A stretch of DNA of 64,000 nucleotides, from NCBI RefSeq assembly GCF_900103195.1, contig NZ_FMWU01000028.1, forward strand, positions 1-64,000, read 5' to 3'. Origin of the DNA: Methylobacterium sp. UNC378MF (GTDB lineage Bacteria; Pseudomonadota; Alphaproteobacteria; Rhizobiales; Beijerinckiaceae). Shown piece after piece: positions 26,834-35,513 of the stretch. Numbering within the stretch: position 1 is the first letter of the stretch; each line of letters opens with the position of its first letter. Both the position numbers and the translations under genes were made by a program. The notes below the pieces were generated by a model. The model saw only the letters and a program-made list of their open reading frames with translations, did not search any database and had not been told where the DNA came from.

Positions 26834-28531
26834 ATGTCGGATGCGAACACGGCCCCGCGCGTGCTGATGGTGTTCCCGAAGTTCTACGAGAACTCGATGT
26901 GGAACTTCAAAGAGGCGATGGAGCTGCAGGGCGCCCGCGCCCCGGCGCCGCCCCTCGGCCTGATCACGCTCGCCGCGATGCTGCCGCCGGCCTGGCAGGT
27001 GACGCTCGTCAACCGCAACTGCGAGGAACTGACGGACGCGCAGATCCAGGCGGCCGACCTCGTGATGACCGGCGGCATGCTGCCCCAGGAGCCGGACTGC
27101 CTCGTGGTCATCGACCGCTGCGTCGCGCTGGGCACCCCGGTCTGCGTCGGCGGCCCGGCCCCGACCTCGACGCCGGAGGTCTACGACAAAGCCGACTTCC
27201 TGGTGCTGGGCGAGGCCGAGGGCATCCTCGATACGTTCGTGGCCGCCTGGGAGGCGGGCGAGCGCCGCGGCCGCTTCACGGCCGAGAAGTTCAAGGCCGA
27301 CGTCACCAAGAGCCCGATCCCGCGCTTCGACCTGCTGACGTTCAGCCACTACCTCTATATCGGCGTCCAGTTCTCGCGCGGCTGCCCGTTCACCTGCGAG
27401 TTCTGCGACATCATCGAACTCTACGGCCGCGCCCCGCGGACCAAGACCACGCCGCAGATGCTGGCCGAGCTCGACCGGCTCTACGGCCTCGGCTATCGCG
27501 GCCATGTCGACTTCGTCGACGACAACCTGATCGGCAACAAGAAGGCGATCAAGCTGTTCCTGCCCCACCTGATCAAGTGGCAGGAGGCGCACGGCTACCC
27601 GTTCAAGTTCTCCACCGAGGCCTCGCTCAACCTCGCGGACGACGACGAGCTGCTCGGCATGATGCGGGACGCGAATTTCTTCGCCCTGTTCACCGGGATC
27701 GAGACGCCCGACGAGGCGACGCTGATCCAGACGCAGAAGAAGCAGAACACCAAGCGCTCGATCGCCGACAGCGTGCACAAGCTCTACGAGCACGGCATGT
27801 TCGTCACGGCCGGCTTCATCGTCGGCTTCGATACCGAGAAGGACAGCATCAGCAAGGCGATGTCGCTCTGCATCAGCCAGACCGGCATCCCGATCGCCAT
27901 GGTCGGCCTGCTCTTCGCGCTGCCGAACACGCAGCTCTCGCGCCGCCTGCGCAAGGAGGGCCGCCTCTACGAGAACTATGCGGCGACTACGGCCGATCAG
28001 GGCGACCAGTGCACGCAGGGGATCAACTTCGTGACCCTGCGCCCGCAGCGCGACGTGCTCGCCGATTACCGCGACGTCCTCCAGGAGATCTACGATCCGC
28101 CGAACTTCTTCGACCGGGTGCGGGTCGTTGCGCGCCAGGTGAAGCGGCCGAAATTCGCCGCGCAGAAGCTCAACTGGCGCCACGTCGCCCACGATCTCTA
28201 TTCGCTGCTGCGCGTGTGCTGGCGGATGACCGTCCGGCGTCCGGAACTGGCCAAGCACTTCTGGAGCGTGTTCCTGGAGACCGCCCGCCGCAACCCGGCC
28301 GCCCTGGAGGCGGTGGTCACCAACATGGTGATCTACCTGCACGTCTACCCGTTCTCGCGCTACGTCATCCGCGAGATCAACGGCCGGATCGCCGATCTCG
28401 ACGCCGGCCGCTGGGTGCAGCCGCCGGTTCTGGCGCCCGAGGTCGAGACCTGCAAGGCGCCGCCGGTCGGCAAGGTGGTGGCCAAGGCGGAGGTCAAGGC
28501 GGAGGTCAAGCACCTCGCGGCGGTGGCGTAG
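26834..28531 (+). CDS. B12-binding radical SAM protein, DUF4070-type, substrate unknown
   Basis: 565 residues. N-terminal cobalamin-binding-like Rossmann domain (about 1-150, with APPLGLITLAAMLPP and VCVGGPAPTSTPE), radical SAM core with cluster ligands C184, C188, C191 (GCPFTCEFCDIIELYGR), FVDDNLIGNKKAIK and GIETPDEATL, then a DUF4070-like C-terminal region (RPQRDVLADYRDVLQEIY to YPFSRYVI). The tail is repetitive (KVVAKAEVKAEVK). Paralogous to the hpnP candidate at 4281 but clearly diverged, so I do not assign it to hopanoid methylation. The ATG at 26834 is 187 bases after the SDR gene, so operon membership is uncertain. Confidence 0.85.
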   Translation: MSDANTAPRVLMVFPKFYENSMWNFKEAMELQGARAPAPPLGLITLAAMLPPAWQVTLVNRNCEELTDAQIQAADLVMTGGMLPQEPDCLVVIDRCVALGTPVCVGGPAPTSTPEVYDKADFLVLGEAEGILDTFVAAWEAGERRGRFTAEKFKADVTKSPIPRFDLLTFSHYLYIGVQFSRGCPFTCEFCDIIELYGRAPRTKTTPQMLAELDRLYGLGYRGHVDFVDDNLIGNKKAIKLFLPHLIKWQEAHGYPFKFSTEASLNLADDDELLGMMRDANFFALFTGIETPDEATLIQTQKKQNTKRSIADSVHKLYEHGMFVTAGFIVGFDTEKDSISKAMSLCISQTGIPIAMVGLLFALPNTQLSRRLRKEGRLYENYAATTADQGDQCTQGINFVTLRPQRDVLADYRDVLQEIYDPPNFFDRVRVVARQVKRPKFAAQKLNWRHVAHDLYSLLRVCWRMTVRRPELAKHFWSVFLETARRNPAALEAVVTNMVIYLHVYPFSRYVIREINGRIADLDAGRWVQPPVLAPEVETCKAPPVGKVVAKAEVKAEVKHLAAVA

Positions 28532-28661
28532 GCGGCCGCTGGTTCGGGAAAGCCTACCCGCACCTCAAGATGAGCGTGGTGGCGGGGATCCGGGTGCCGC
28601 CGCGCTTTGCAGCGGCGCCCGGAAACCTTAGCTCATCCCCGCTAGGCCACGTCCTCCCCCC

Positions 28662-28707
28662 GGTCCACGGGGCCCAAGTCCGGGACGGCCCGGCCCTGTC
28701 AGGAGGG
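28662..28707 (+). promoter_or_regulatory. Candidate guanidine-II (mini-ykkC) riboswitch before the SMR gene
   Basis: Two adjacent hairpins both carry ACGG tetraloops. P1 is GGTCC-ACGG-GGCCC (28662-28675, one T/C mismatch). P2 is CCGGG-ACGG-CCCGG (28680-28693, perfect). They are joined by four bases. The ribosome site AGGAGGG (28701-28707) follows P2 directly. Paired ACGR-loop hairpins just before a Gdx/SugE gene define guanidine-II riboswitches. The linker is shorter than usual and P1 is imperfect, so this is a candidate. Confidence 0.55.
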
Positions 28708-28712
28708 CCGCC

Positions 28713-29033
28713 TTGGCCTGGATCTATCTCGTCACAGCGGGCGTGCTGGAGGTCGTCTGGGCCTTCGCGATGAAGCAGTCGGACGGCTTCACCCGCCTCT
28801 GGCCGAGCGCCATCATGGCCGTGGCGATGGCCGGCAGCGTCGGCTTCCTGGCGCTGGCGATGCGCACGCTGCCGCTGGGAACCGCCTACACGATCTGGAC
28901 CGGAATCGGCGCGGTCGGCGCCTTCCTGGTGGGGATCGCCGTGCTCGGGGAGCAGGCGAGTGTCAGCCGGATCCTCGCGGCCGGCCTGATCGGCTCCGGG
29001 CTCGTCCTGATGAAGCTGTCGAGCCCGGGCTGA
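28713..29033 (+). CDS. sugE: SMR-family guanidinium exporter (Gdx/SugE)
   Basis: Small multidrug resistance family protein, 106 residues with four transmembrane helices, working as a dimer in the inner membrane. The essential Glu is E13 (GVLEVVWAFAMKQSDGF). The LPLGTAYTIWTGIGAVGAFLVG segment is typical of the Gdx subtype that exports guanidinium by proton exchange, rather than the EmrE drug-efflux subtype. The TTG start at 28713 is set by AGGAGGG six bases upstream and by homologues beginning MAWIYL. The leader looks like a guanidine riboswitch, which independently supports this function. Confidence 0.9.
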   Translation: MAWIYLVTAGVLEVVWAFAMKQSDGFTRLWPSAIMAVAMAGSVGFLALAMRTLPLGTAYTIWTGIGAVGAFLVGIAVLGEQASVSRILAAGLIGSGLVLMKLSSPG

Positions 29034-29036
29034 GCG

Positions 29037-30722
29037 TCAGGCGGCGCGCACGGTGTGCAGGAAGGCGTCGATCTCCCGGCGCAGCTCGGCGGCCTCGTCC
29101 GAGAGGCTCGCCGCCGAGGCGAGCATCCGCGTGGCGGCCGAGCCGGTGTCGTCGGCCGCCCGCGCCACCGCGTCGATCGTCCCGGTGACCGCGCCGGTCC
29201 CGGTCGCGGCCTCGGCGACGCTCCGGGCGATCTCCCGGGTGGCCGCGCCCTGCTGCTCGACGGCGGCCGCGATCGAGGTCGCCACGCCGTCGATCTCGCG
29301 GATGCGGGCCGCGATGCCGTCGATCGCGTCCACGGTCTGCCCGGTCGCACCCTGGATGCGGCCGACCTGACCGGCAATCTCCTCGGTGGCCCGGGCGGTC
29401 TGGGCGGCGAGCTGCTTCACCTCGCTGGCGACCACCGCGAAGCCGCGGCCCGCCTCGCCGGCGCGCGCCGCCTCGATCGTGGCGTTGAGCGCCAGCAGGT
29501 TGGTCTGGCCCGCGATGTCGGTGATGAGGCGCACGACGTCGCCGATCCGGCCCGCGGCCGTGCTCAATTCCTGCACGAGGCCGGCCGTGTCGCCGGCCTG
29601 GATCACCGCGCTCCGGGCCAGGTCGGCCGACCCGTCCACCTGGCGGCCGATCTCCTGCACCGAGGCCCCGAGTTCCTCCGCGGCCGCCGCGACCGTGCCG
29701 ACATGCTGGGCGGCCTCCTGCGCGGCGCCCGCCACGGTCGCCGAGCGCTCGGCCGTGTGGGTGGCCGTGCTGGTCATCGCCTCGGCATCGGTGCGCAGCC
29801 CGAGGGCGGCGTTCGCCACCCGCCCCAGGACACCGCCGACCGCGGCCTCGAAGGACTCGGCCATGGCGTGGACGGCCCGCCGGCGCTGCGCCTCGGCGCC
29901 CTCGCGCGCCAGCGCGGTCTCCCGCTCCAGGGCGCGGGTGTGGATCAGGTTGTCCTTGAAGACCTGCACGGCCGCGGCCATCGCGCCGATCTCGTCGCGG
30001 CGTCCCGTATGCGGGACCGGCACGGTCTCGTCGCCCTCGGCGAGGCGGCCCATCGCGCCTGTCATGCGCTCGATCGGGCGCGCGATCCCGAACAGGGCGA
30101 ACAGCATCGCGGCCGCGGCGACCGCGAGGCCGACTACGGTGGCGATCATCGCGATCAGCTTGGCGCGCGTCGCCGCCTGGACGGTCTCGGCGACGTTGGC
30201 CTCGGTCTGTCCGCGGGCCGCGGCGATCGACTCGGTCAGGCTGGCCACCGCCGCATCGTTCTGTGCGCCCGTCGCGGGATCCAGCACGAGCGCGAGGGCG
30301 CCCGGCTGGTCGCCCGCGATCATCAGCTCGACCACTTGGAGCTGGACGTTCTGGTAGGCGTTCCAGGCGGTGGTGAAACGCTCGTAGATCGCGCGGGCCT
30401 GGGGACTCGTCAGACGGTCCTGATAGGCCTGGCGCAGGCCGGACAATTCGCCGAGGGTGTCGGTCAGCGCCGTCTGGTTCTTGTCCAGGGCCGCCACGTC
30501 CGGGGAGGCCACCGCGAGGCGGTAGAGCCGCAGGCGGGCGTCCCGCACGGCCGTTCCGATGGCCTCGGCCTGGTTCTGCAGCGGCAGGGCCTGCTGCGAG
30601 ATCGCCTCGGCGTTCCGCTCGATCTCCGACAGGGTGACGACGCTGGCGATGCCCTGGCCGACGGCGGCGAGGGCGAGCAGGCCGATCGCGCCGGCGAGGA
30701 CCGTCTTGAGGGAGAATCGCAT
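29037..30722 (-). CDS. Methyl-accepting chemotaxis protein
   Basis: Inner-membrane chemoreceptor signalling to CheA/CheW. 561 residues: TM1 about 7-29, periplasmic four-helix-bundle-type sensor (30-187), TM2 188-213, HAMP 214-266 (ARPIERMTGAMGRLAEGD), and a long cytoplasmic coiled coil. The signalling hairpin has ITDIAGQTNLLALNATIEAARAGEAGRGFAVVASEVKQLA. There is no CheR-docking pentapeptide at the C-terminus. Ligand unknown; no che genes nearby, so it must work with a distant pathway. Its stop is three bases from the convergent SMR gene. Confidence 0.95.
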   Translation of the reverse strand: MRFSLKTVLAGAIGLLALAAVGQGIASVVTLSEIERNAEAISQQALPLQNQAEAIGTAVRDARLRLYRLAVASPDVAALDKNQTALTDTLGELSGLRQAYQDRLTSPQARAIYERFTTAWNAYQNVQLQVVELMIAGDQPGALALVLDPATGAQNDAAVASLTESIAAARGQTEANVAETVQAATRAKLIAMIATVVGLAVAAAAMLFALFGIARPIERMTGAMGRLAEGDETVPVPHTGRRDEIGAMAAAVQVFKDNLIHTRALERETALAREGAEAQRRRAVHAMAESFEAAVGGVLGRVANAALGLRTDAEAMTSTATHTAERSATVAGAAQEAAQHVGTVAAAAEELGASVQEIGRQVDGSADLARSAVIQAGDTAGLVQELSTAAGRIGDVVRLITDIAGQTNLLALNATIEAARAGEAGRGFAVVASEVKQLAAQTARATEEIAGQVGRIQGATGQTVDAIDGIAARIREIDGVATSIAAAVEQQGAATREIARSVAEAATGTGAVTGTIDAVARAADDTGSAATRMLASAASLSDEAAELRREIDAFLHTVRAA

Positions 30723-30819
30723 GGGAGGTTCCGTCCTCGCGGCCGAGCCGCGCCTACAGGTCCCGCCATGTTCCCGGAGAGGTCTTAATATTTTGTCGGT
30801 TCTATACCAGCATTTGTGG

Positions 30820-31824
30820 TCAGAGCCACTTCTTCCAACGGAAGAAGAAGTAGGGGAATACCGCGGCTACGACCATCATGATCAGTGCCATGGGGTATCC
30901 GAATGTGAGATCTAGTTCCGGTATGGACTTAAAGTTCATACCGTAGATCGATGCGATCAGGGTCGGCGGCATGAAGACGACCGCCATGACCGAGAACAGC
31001 TTGATGATGTTGTTCTGCTCAAGGTTGACCAAACCGAGCGTCGCATCGAGCAGGAATTGAATTTTCGTGGACAGGAAGGTCGCGTGCTCCTCGAGGGATT
31101 GAAGATCCCGCAGGGTCGAACGCACATCCTCGCGCAGGTCGCGCGGGGCCTTGTTGGTCCGGTAGGTCGCTGACAGCGAAAGCAGGATCCGCTCCATGGA
31201 GACGAGGCTCTCCCGCTGCTTGGAGATGAGATCACCGTGCCGGCCGAGGGCGCGCAGCGTGTCCTGCAGGGCGGTGTTGCGGGCGGAGGGATCCTCCTGC
31301 ACTTCGAAGATCTTGCCCGACAGGCGGTCGATACGCTCACCCTGCAGCTGCAGCACGTCGGCGGCCCGGTCGATCACCGCCTCGATCAGGCCGGCCAGGA
31401 TCGTCTCGCCGGAGGTGGCCGACGCGCTGCCATTGCCCATCGAGCGCCCGGCGCGCTGGGTGTACATGCGGAAGGCCTGGGGCTCCTCGTGGCGCACGGT
31501 TACCAGCCGGTTGCCGCGGAGGATGAAGGTGATGCCGGCCAGCCCCGGATCCTCGGCGTCGCTGACCTTCGAGAGCACCCGCCCGGTCATGTAGCGGGCG
31601 CCGTCCTCCACGTAGAGCAGCTCCGAGGGCTCGATGTCCTTCATCTCCTCGCGGGTCGGCACCTCGATGCCCGCGAAGGCCTCGACCTTGAGTTCCTCCT
31701 CGCGGCTCGGACGGATCAGGTCGAGCCAGACCGTGTCCTCGGGGATCGTGTCCTGGAGATCGATGACGCGGCGTTCAAGCAGCGTGGCTCCGGCGCCGAC
31801 GGCGGGCTGGTGGATGAAGATCAC
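30820..31824 (-). CDS. corA: CorA-type magnesium/cobalt transporter
   Basis: Inner-membrane divalent cation channel, pentameric. 334 residues: a large N-terminal cytoplasmic domain, a long stalk helix (about 200-275), and two C-terminal transmembrane helices with the pore signature YGMN between them (ASIYGMNFKSIPEL), ending FFFRWKKWL. This is the standard CorA layout. The start used is the ATG at 31824 (MIFIHQPAVGAG). Gene ends 97 bases before the chemoreceptor start; both are read leftward. Confidence 0.94.
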   Translation of the reverse strand: MIFIHQPAVGAGATLLERRVIDLQDTIPEDTVWLDLIRPSREEELKVEAFAGIEVPTREEMKDIEPSELLYVEDGARYMTGRVLSKVSDAEDPGLAGITFILRGNRLVTVRHEEPQAFRMYTQRAGRSMGNGSASATSGETILAGLIEAVIDRAADVLQLQGERIDRLSGKIFEVQEDPSARNTALQDTLRALGRHGDLISKQRESLVSMERILLSLSATYRTNKAPRDLREDVRSTLRDLQSLEEHATFLSTKIQFLLDATLGLVNLEQNNIIKLFSVMAVVFMPPTLIASIYGMNFKSIPELDLTFGYPMALIMMVVAAVFPYFFFRWKKWL

Positions 31825-32363
31825 GAACAGGTCTCGGATGCGGATCGGTCACGGGACAGCGCAGGGCCGCAGCCCGCATCCGGCACCACGGCGGCCGATG
31901 CAAGCTGTGCCGCGGATGTGGCGCTGTTTTCTGACGCTTCCGTGACATCGCGATCCGCCGCCGCAGCGGCCGGCTCCGATCCGGGCTCAGTGGCAGCCGT
32001 CGCAGGTGCTGCGGTCGATCCTGTCGGTCGGGGCCCGCTCGCGCCGCCGCTCCTCGCGGGTCGGCACTTCGAAGATGCGCCCGGACCCGAAGGGGCACGC
32101 CGGAAGCGGGCAACCCAGACTCGCCGCCCTGCAGGGCTTTGGCGCGTCGGCGGTCCCGGATCCCGGATTCCGCTGCGCGGCTCCGGGATGACAGGGGAAG
32201 CGGCTGGGAGGTGCCCACACAAGGCTTGCGGCCTGCCTCGAGCCGGTGACGGAACGGCCCCGTGCCCCATTTCGGGCCGCTCGGGGCGGAGGCCCGCCGC
32301 CTCGTCCCTGCCGCCGGTGCCTGTCCGGGCGCGCGACCGGTCTCAACCGGGTCGGGTGCCGCT
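31825..32363. other. 539-base gap between corA and the RNA methyltransferase
   Basis: No gene is supported. It contains a REP-like palindrome at 32160-32189. A 26-codon minus-strand tail ending CDGCH (stop at 31987) has protein-like composition but no start or ribosome site. Confidence 0.5.
32160..32189. repeat. REP-like palindrome
   Basis: ATCCCGGA (32160-32167) pairs with TCCGGGAT (32182-32189), with an inner CCGC/GCGG pairing. The 'ATCCCGGATTCCGCTGCGCG' wording matches small intergenic repeats common in Methylobacterium. Confidence 0.55.
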
Positions 32364-33617
32364 CTAGCGGCGTCGGGCGGGTTCGCGCCGGAACACGCCG
32401 ACCATCTCGACATGGCCCGAATGGCGGAACTGGTCGACCGGCGTGACGGTCTCCAGCCGGTACCCGCCCGCGACCAGCGTTGCCGCGTCCCGGGCGAAGG
32501 TGCCGGCATCGCAGGCGATGCCGATCACCAGGGGGACGCGCGCGGCGGCGAGCTGACGGGCCTGGGCCTCGGCACCGGCCCGCGGCGGGTCGAACACCAC
32601 CGCGTCGAAGGCATCGAGTTCGGGGGGCAGCAGGGGCCGGCGGAACAGGTCGCGGCGCTCGCTGGTGATCCTGCGGAGGCCCGAGGCCGCGCGGGCGGAA
32701 CGCTCGAGGCCCGCGAGGGCGGCGGCGTCGGACTCGACGGCATGGACCGCGGCCGTCCGGGCCATCGCCAGGGTCAGCGGCCCGCACCCCGCGAACAGGT
32801 CGGCGACGCGCCGGATGCGGGGACCCAGCGCCGCCAGGGTGAGATCGCAGAGCGTCGCCTGTCCCGCCGCGGTCGCCTGCAGGAACCCGCCGGGGGACGG
32901 GTAGAGGCGGGTCGCGCCGGCGGTGACCGAGACCGGCTCGGCCTCCATGAGCCGCTCGCCGTGCAGGGACAGCCGGGCGAGGCCGAGTTCGCCGGCGATC
33001 CGCACCAGCGCGGCACCGACGCCGGCGCTCACCGGACCGTGGCCGCGCAGGTCGACGTCCAGGCCCTGGTCCGTGGCGGTGACGGCCACGTCGAGAGGCT
33101 TGCGTCCGTGGCCCAGGGGTGCGGCGAGGCGGCGCGCCACCGCGGGGGCCGGGTGCAGCGCCGGCACGGTGATCGGGCAATGGTCGATCGGCACCAGCGC
33201 ATGGCTGCGCGCCGCCATCAGCCCGGCCTCGGCGCGGCCTTCGATCTCCCGCACGTGCAAGGTGAGGCGGCGACGCCCGTCCCCGTGCGCGTCGATGGCC
33301 GGGCCGGGCACCACGTCGAGGCGGGCCTGGGACAGGGCCTGGGCGACGAGGCCCTGCTTCCAGGCGCGTTCCGCCGGCCGCGCGAGGTGCTGCGTGCGGC
33401 AGCCGCCGCAGCGCATATAGTACGGGCAGAACGGCTCGACCCGGTCGGGCGCGGCCTGCGTGATCGCGATGAGTTCGGCACGCCGCGCCTCGCGGCGGAT
33501 CTCCGCCCGCTCCCCGGGGAGCGTGAAGGGGACCAGGAGCCCGTCCTCCGCGACCCCGTCGCCGCGGGCGCCGAGATCCCGGATCGTGACCGTCTCGCTT
33601 GCAGCTGTCTCGCTCAC
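32364..33617 (-). CDS. Class I SAM RNA (uracil-5) methyltransferase, RlmD/TrmA type
   Basis: Methylates a uridine in rRNA or tRNA. 417 residues. N-terminal TRAM-like domain, then iron-sulfur ligands C64, C70, C73 (CPYYMRCGGC) with a probable fourth at C147 (DHCPI). SAM-binding loop VADLFAGCGPLTLAMA; FDPPRAGAEAQAR; the catalytic Cys is in IGIACDAGTFARDA. The cluster is typical of RlmC/RlmD. Which uridine is modified cannot be decided. The ATG at 33617 overlaps the tlyA stop by four bases, so the two RNA methyltransferases are co-translated. Confidence 0.92.
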   Translation of the reverse strand: MSETAASETVTIRDLGARGDGVAEDGLLVPFTLPGERAEIRREARRAELIAITQAAPDRVEPFCPYYMRCGGCRTQHLARPAERAWKQGLVAQALSQARLDVVPGPAIDAHGDGRRRLTLHVREIEGRAEAGLMAARSHALVPIDHCPITVPALHPAPAVARRLAAPLGHGRKPLDVAVTATDQGLDVDLRGHGPVSAGVGAALVRIAGELGLARLSLHGERLMEAEPVSVTAGATRLYPSPGGFLQATAAGQATLCDLTLAALGPRIRRVADLFAGCGPLTLAMARTAAVHAVESDAAALAGLERSARAASGLRRITSERRDLFRRPLLPPELDAFDAVVFDPPRAGAEAQARQLAAARVPLVIGIACDAGTFARDAATLVAGGYRLETVTPVDQFRHSGHVEMVGVFRREPARRR

Positions 33618-34393
33618 GGCAACCTCGCACCGATCAGGAATTCGGCATTGCCGTCGCCGCCCGGCACCGGCGAGTCGATGAGGCCCAGGATCGCGGCGCC
33701 GAGCCCCTCCAGGGTTCCGCGGACCGCCGCGCAGACCTCGGCGTGGACCGCCGGATCGCGCACGAGGCCGCCGCGGCCGACCCGGGCCCGGCCGGCCTCG
33801 AATTGCGGCTTGATCAGCGCGACGATCTCCGCCCCCGGCCGCAGCAGGCCCGGAAGGACCGGCAGCACGAGGCGCAGGCCGATGAAGCTCACATCCACGC
33901 TCGCCAGATCGGGGGGCGGGACCAGGGCGTCCGGCCCGAGGCTGCGGATGTCGGTGCCCTCGCGGTTGGTCACGCGCGGATCTCCGGCGAGCCGGGGATG
34001 GAGCTGCCCCCTGCCCACATCGAGCGCGTGGACATGGAAGGCGCCGCGGGCGAGCAGCACGTCGGTGAAGCCGCCCGTCGAGGCCCCGACGTCGAGGCCG
34101 ACGCGGCCGGCTGGATCGAGGCCGAACGCGTCGAGGGCGGCGGCGAGCTTGAGGCCGCCGCGGGAGGCGTAGGGATGCTCGGGCTCCGCCTCGATCCGCG
34201 CCCCCGGAGCGATCGGATCCGAGGGACGCGCGAGCGGCCGCCCGTCGACCCGCACGCGCCCGGCGCGGATGGCCGCCTGCGCCCGGGCCCGACTCTCGAA
34301 ATGGCCGTGCGCCACGAGGAACAGGTCGGCGCGACGCGGGGAGCGATCGTCCGCGGGCGGCGCGCGGTCCGGGATGGGCCGGTCTGGAGTCAT
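33614..34393 (-). CDS. tlyA: TlyA-family rRNA 2'-O-methyltransferase / hemolysin-like
   Basis: In other bacteria TlyA methylates 16S and 23S rRNA (C1409/C1920) and influences capreomycin sensitivity. 259 residues: N-terminal S4 RNA-binding domain (about 20-80, ADLFLVAHGHFESRARAQAAI), YASRGGLKLAAALDAF, and an FtsJ-like Rossmann domain with GLDVGASTGGFTDVLLARGA, ASVDVSFIGLRLVLP and ALIKPQFEAGRARVGRGG. Read leftward and overlapping the RlmD-type gene by an ATGA. Start ATG at 34393. Confidence 0.94.
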   Translation of the reverse strand: MTPDRPIPDRAPPADDRSPRRADLFLVAHGHFESRARAQAAIRAGRVRVDGRPLARPSDPIAPGARIEAEPEHPYASRGGLKLAAALDAFGLDPAGRVGLDVGASTGGFTDVLLARGAFHVHALDVGRGQLHPRLAGDPRVTNREGTDIRSLGPDALVPPPDLASVDVSFIGLRLVLPVLPGLLRPGAEIVALIKPQFEAGRARVGRGGLVRDPAVHAEVCAAVRGTLEGLGAAILGLIDSPVPGGDGNAEFLIGARLP

Positions 34394-34502
34394 CGGGGCT
34401 TCGTACGGTCCAGGCAGATCTGCCGCGAAGGTTTCGGGCCGCCGCCCTGTCGAAGGCCGGCGCGCTCCCTAACTAGACCGGGCCGTACAGGAGAGCCACC
34501 GC

Positions 34503-35042
34503 ATGACCCGCACCCTGCCGCTGCTCGCATTGCTCGGGACCGTCGCCGCCGGCGGCGCCCTGGCACAGGAGCCTCCGAAGGAGGCCGCCAAACCGGCAGA
34601 GACCTATACGGCGCCGATCAAGAACGCCAAGGGCGACGCGATCGGCACGCTGGCGATCCGCGACGGGGCGAACACCCTGGTCCTGCGCGTGACGATCCAG
34701 CCCGGCGGGCTGCCGCCCGGCTGGCACGGGATGCATTTCCACGCCGTCGGCGACTGCTCGGATCCGAAGTTCATGAACTCGAAGGCGCATGTGAACCACG
34801 ACCAGAGCAAGCACGGCCTGCTCAACGCCGAGGGCCCCGACGAGGGCGACCTGCCGAACCTCTACGCGGCGCAGGACGGCTCGGCCAATGCCGAGGTCTC
34901 GAGCGAGACGCCGCTGAACGGCGAGGGCGGCCTGAAGGATGGCGACGGCGCCGCGCTGATCATCCACGCCAACGAGGACGACCACACCAGCCAGCCGATC
35001 GGCGGCGCCGGCGACCGGGTCGCCTGCGGGGTGATCAAGTAG
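34503..35042 (+). CDS. sodC: Periplasmic Cu,Zn superoxide dismutase
   Basis: Dismutates superoxide outside the cytoplasm. 179 residues with a signal peptide of about 21 residues (ends GGALAQ). Metal ligand motifs: GMHFHAVGDC (copper His and first disulfide Cys), SKAHVNHDQSKHGLLN and GDLPNL (zinc/bridging region), IIHANEDDHTSQP and the closing GDRVACGVI with the second Cys. The GGHFNP of many homologues is replaced by KAHVNHDQ, but the His is kept. Its stop overlaps the convergent thioesterase stop by eight bases. Confidence 0.95.
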   Translation: MTRTLPLLALLGTVAAGGALAQEPPKEAAKPAETYTAPIKNAKGDAIGTLAIRDGANTLVLRVTIQPGGLPPGWHGMHFHAVGDCSDPKFMNSKAHVNHDQSKHGLLNAEGPDEGDLPNLYAAQDGSANAEVSSETPLNGEGGLKDGDGAALIIHANEDDHTSQPIGGAGDRVACGVIK

Positions 35043-35496
35043 TCGCGGAGGGCGAGGGCACCGCCGGCGGGATCGGCCGCGGGCGGCCGGCCTCGTCGAT
35101 GGCCACGAAGGTGAAGGTCGCCTGCGTGACCCGCTCGCGGACCTGGGTGCAGAAGCGCCGCGCCCAGGCCTCGACCTCGATCTTCATCGAGGTCCGGCCG
35201 ACATGCGACACCCGGGTGTAGACGCACAGCACGTCGCCGACCCGGACCGGCCGAATGAAGGTCATGGATTCGAGCGCCACGGTGACGACCCGGCCCTGCG
35301 CCCGGTCGACCCCCGCGATGCCGCCGGCCTGATCCATCTGCGAGAGCACCCAGCCGCCGAAGATGTCGCCGTTGGCGTTGGTGTCGGCCGGCATGGCGAT
35401 GGTGCGCACCGTGAGGTCGCCCTTGGGCAGATCGACCTCCGCGGGCGGCAGCACGCTTTCGGCCGGTGAGAGTGCGACGTGCTGCATGCCGTCCAT
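35035..35496 (-). CDS. Acyl-CoA thioesterase, YciA-like hotdog fold
   Basis: Hydrolyses acyl-CoA to free acid and CoA. 153 residues, one hotdog domain. The helix motif is NANGDIFGGWVLSQMDQAGGIAG, typical of YciA/Acot members; the second half has SMTFIRPVRVGDVLCVYTRV and GRTSMKIEVEAWARR. The ATG at 35496 is chosen because the codons upstream are low-complexity and homologues start close to this point. Convergent with sodC. Confidence 0.92.
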   Translation of the reverse strand: MDGMQHVALSPAESVLPPAEVDLPKGDLTVRTIAMPADTNANGDIFGGWVLSQMDQAGGIAGVDRAQGRVVTVALESMTFIRPVRVGDVLCVYTRVSHVGRTSMKIEVEAWARRFCTQVRERVTQATFTFVAIDEAGRPRPIPPAVPSPSATT

Positions 35497-35513
35497 CCGC
35501 CCCCCGCGCGCCG

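Noticed and set aside
31987..32070. Minus-strand tail VPTREERRRERAPTDRIDR-STCDGCH
   Set aside because: Looks peptide-like, but only about 26 codons from the first usable start, no ribosome site, and the frame upstream runs through a repeat element.
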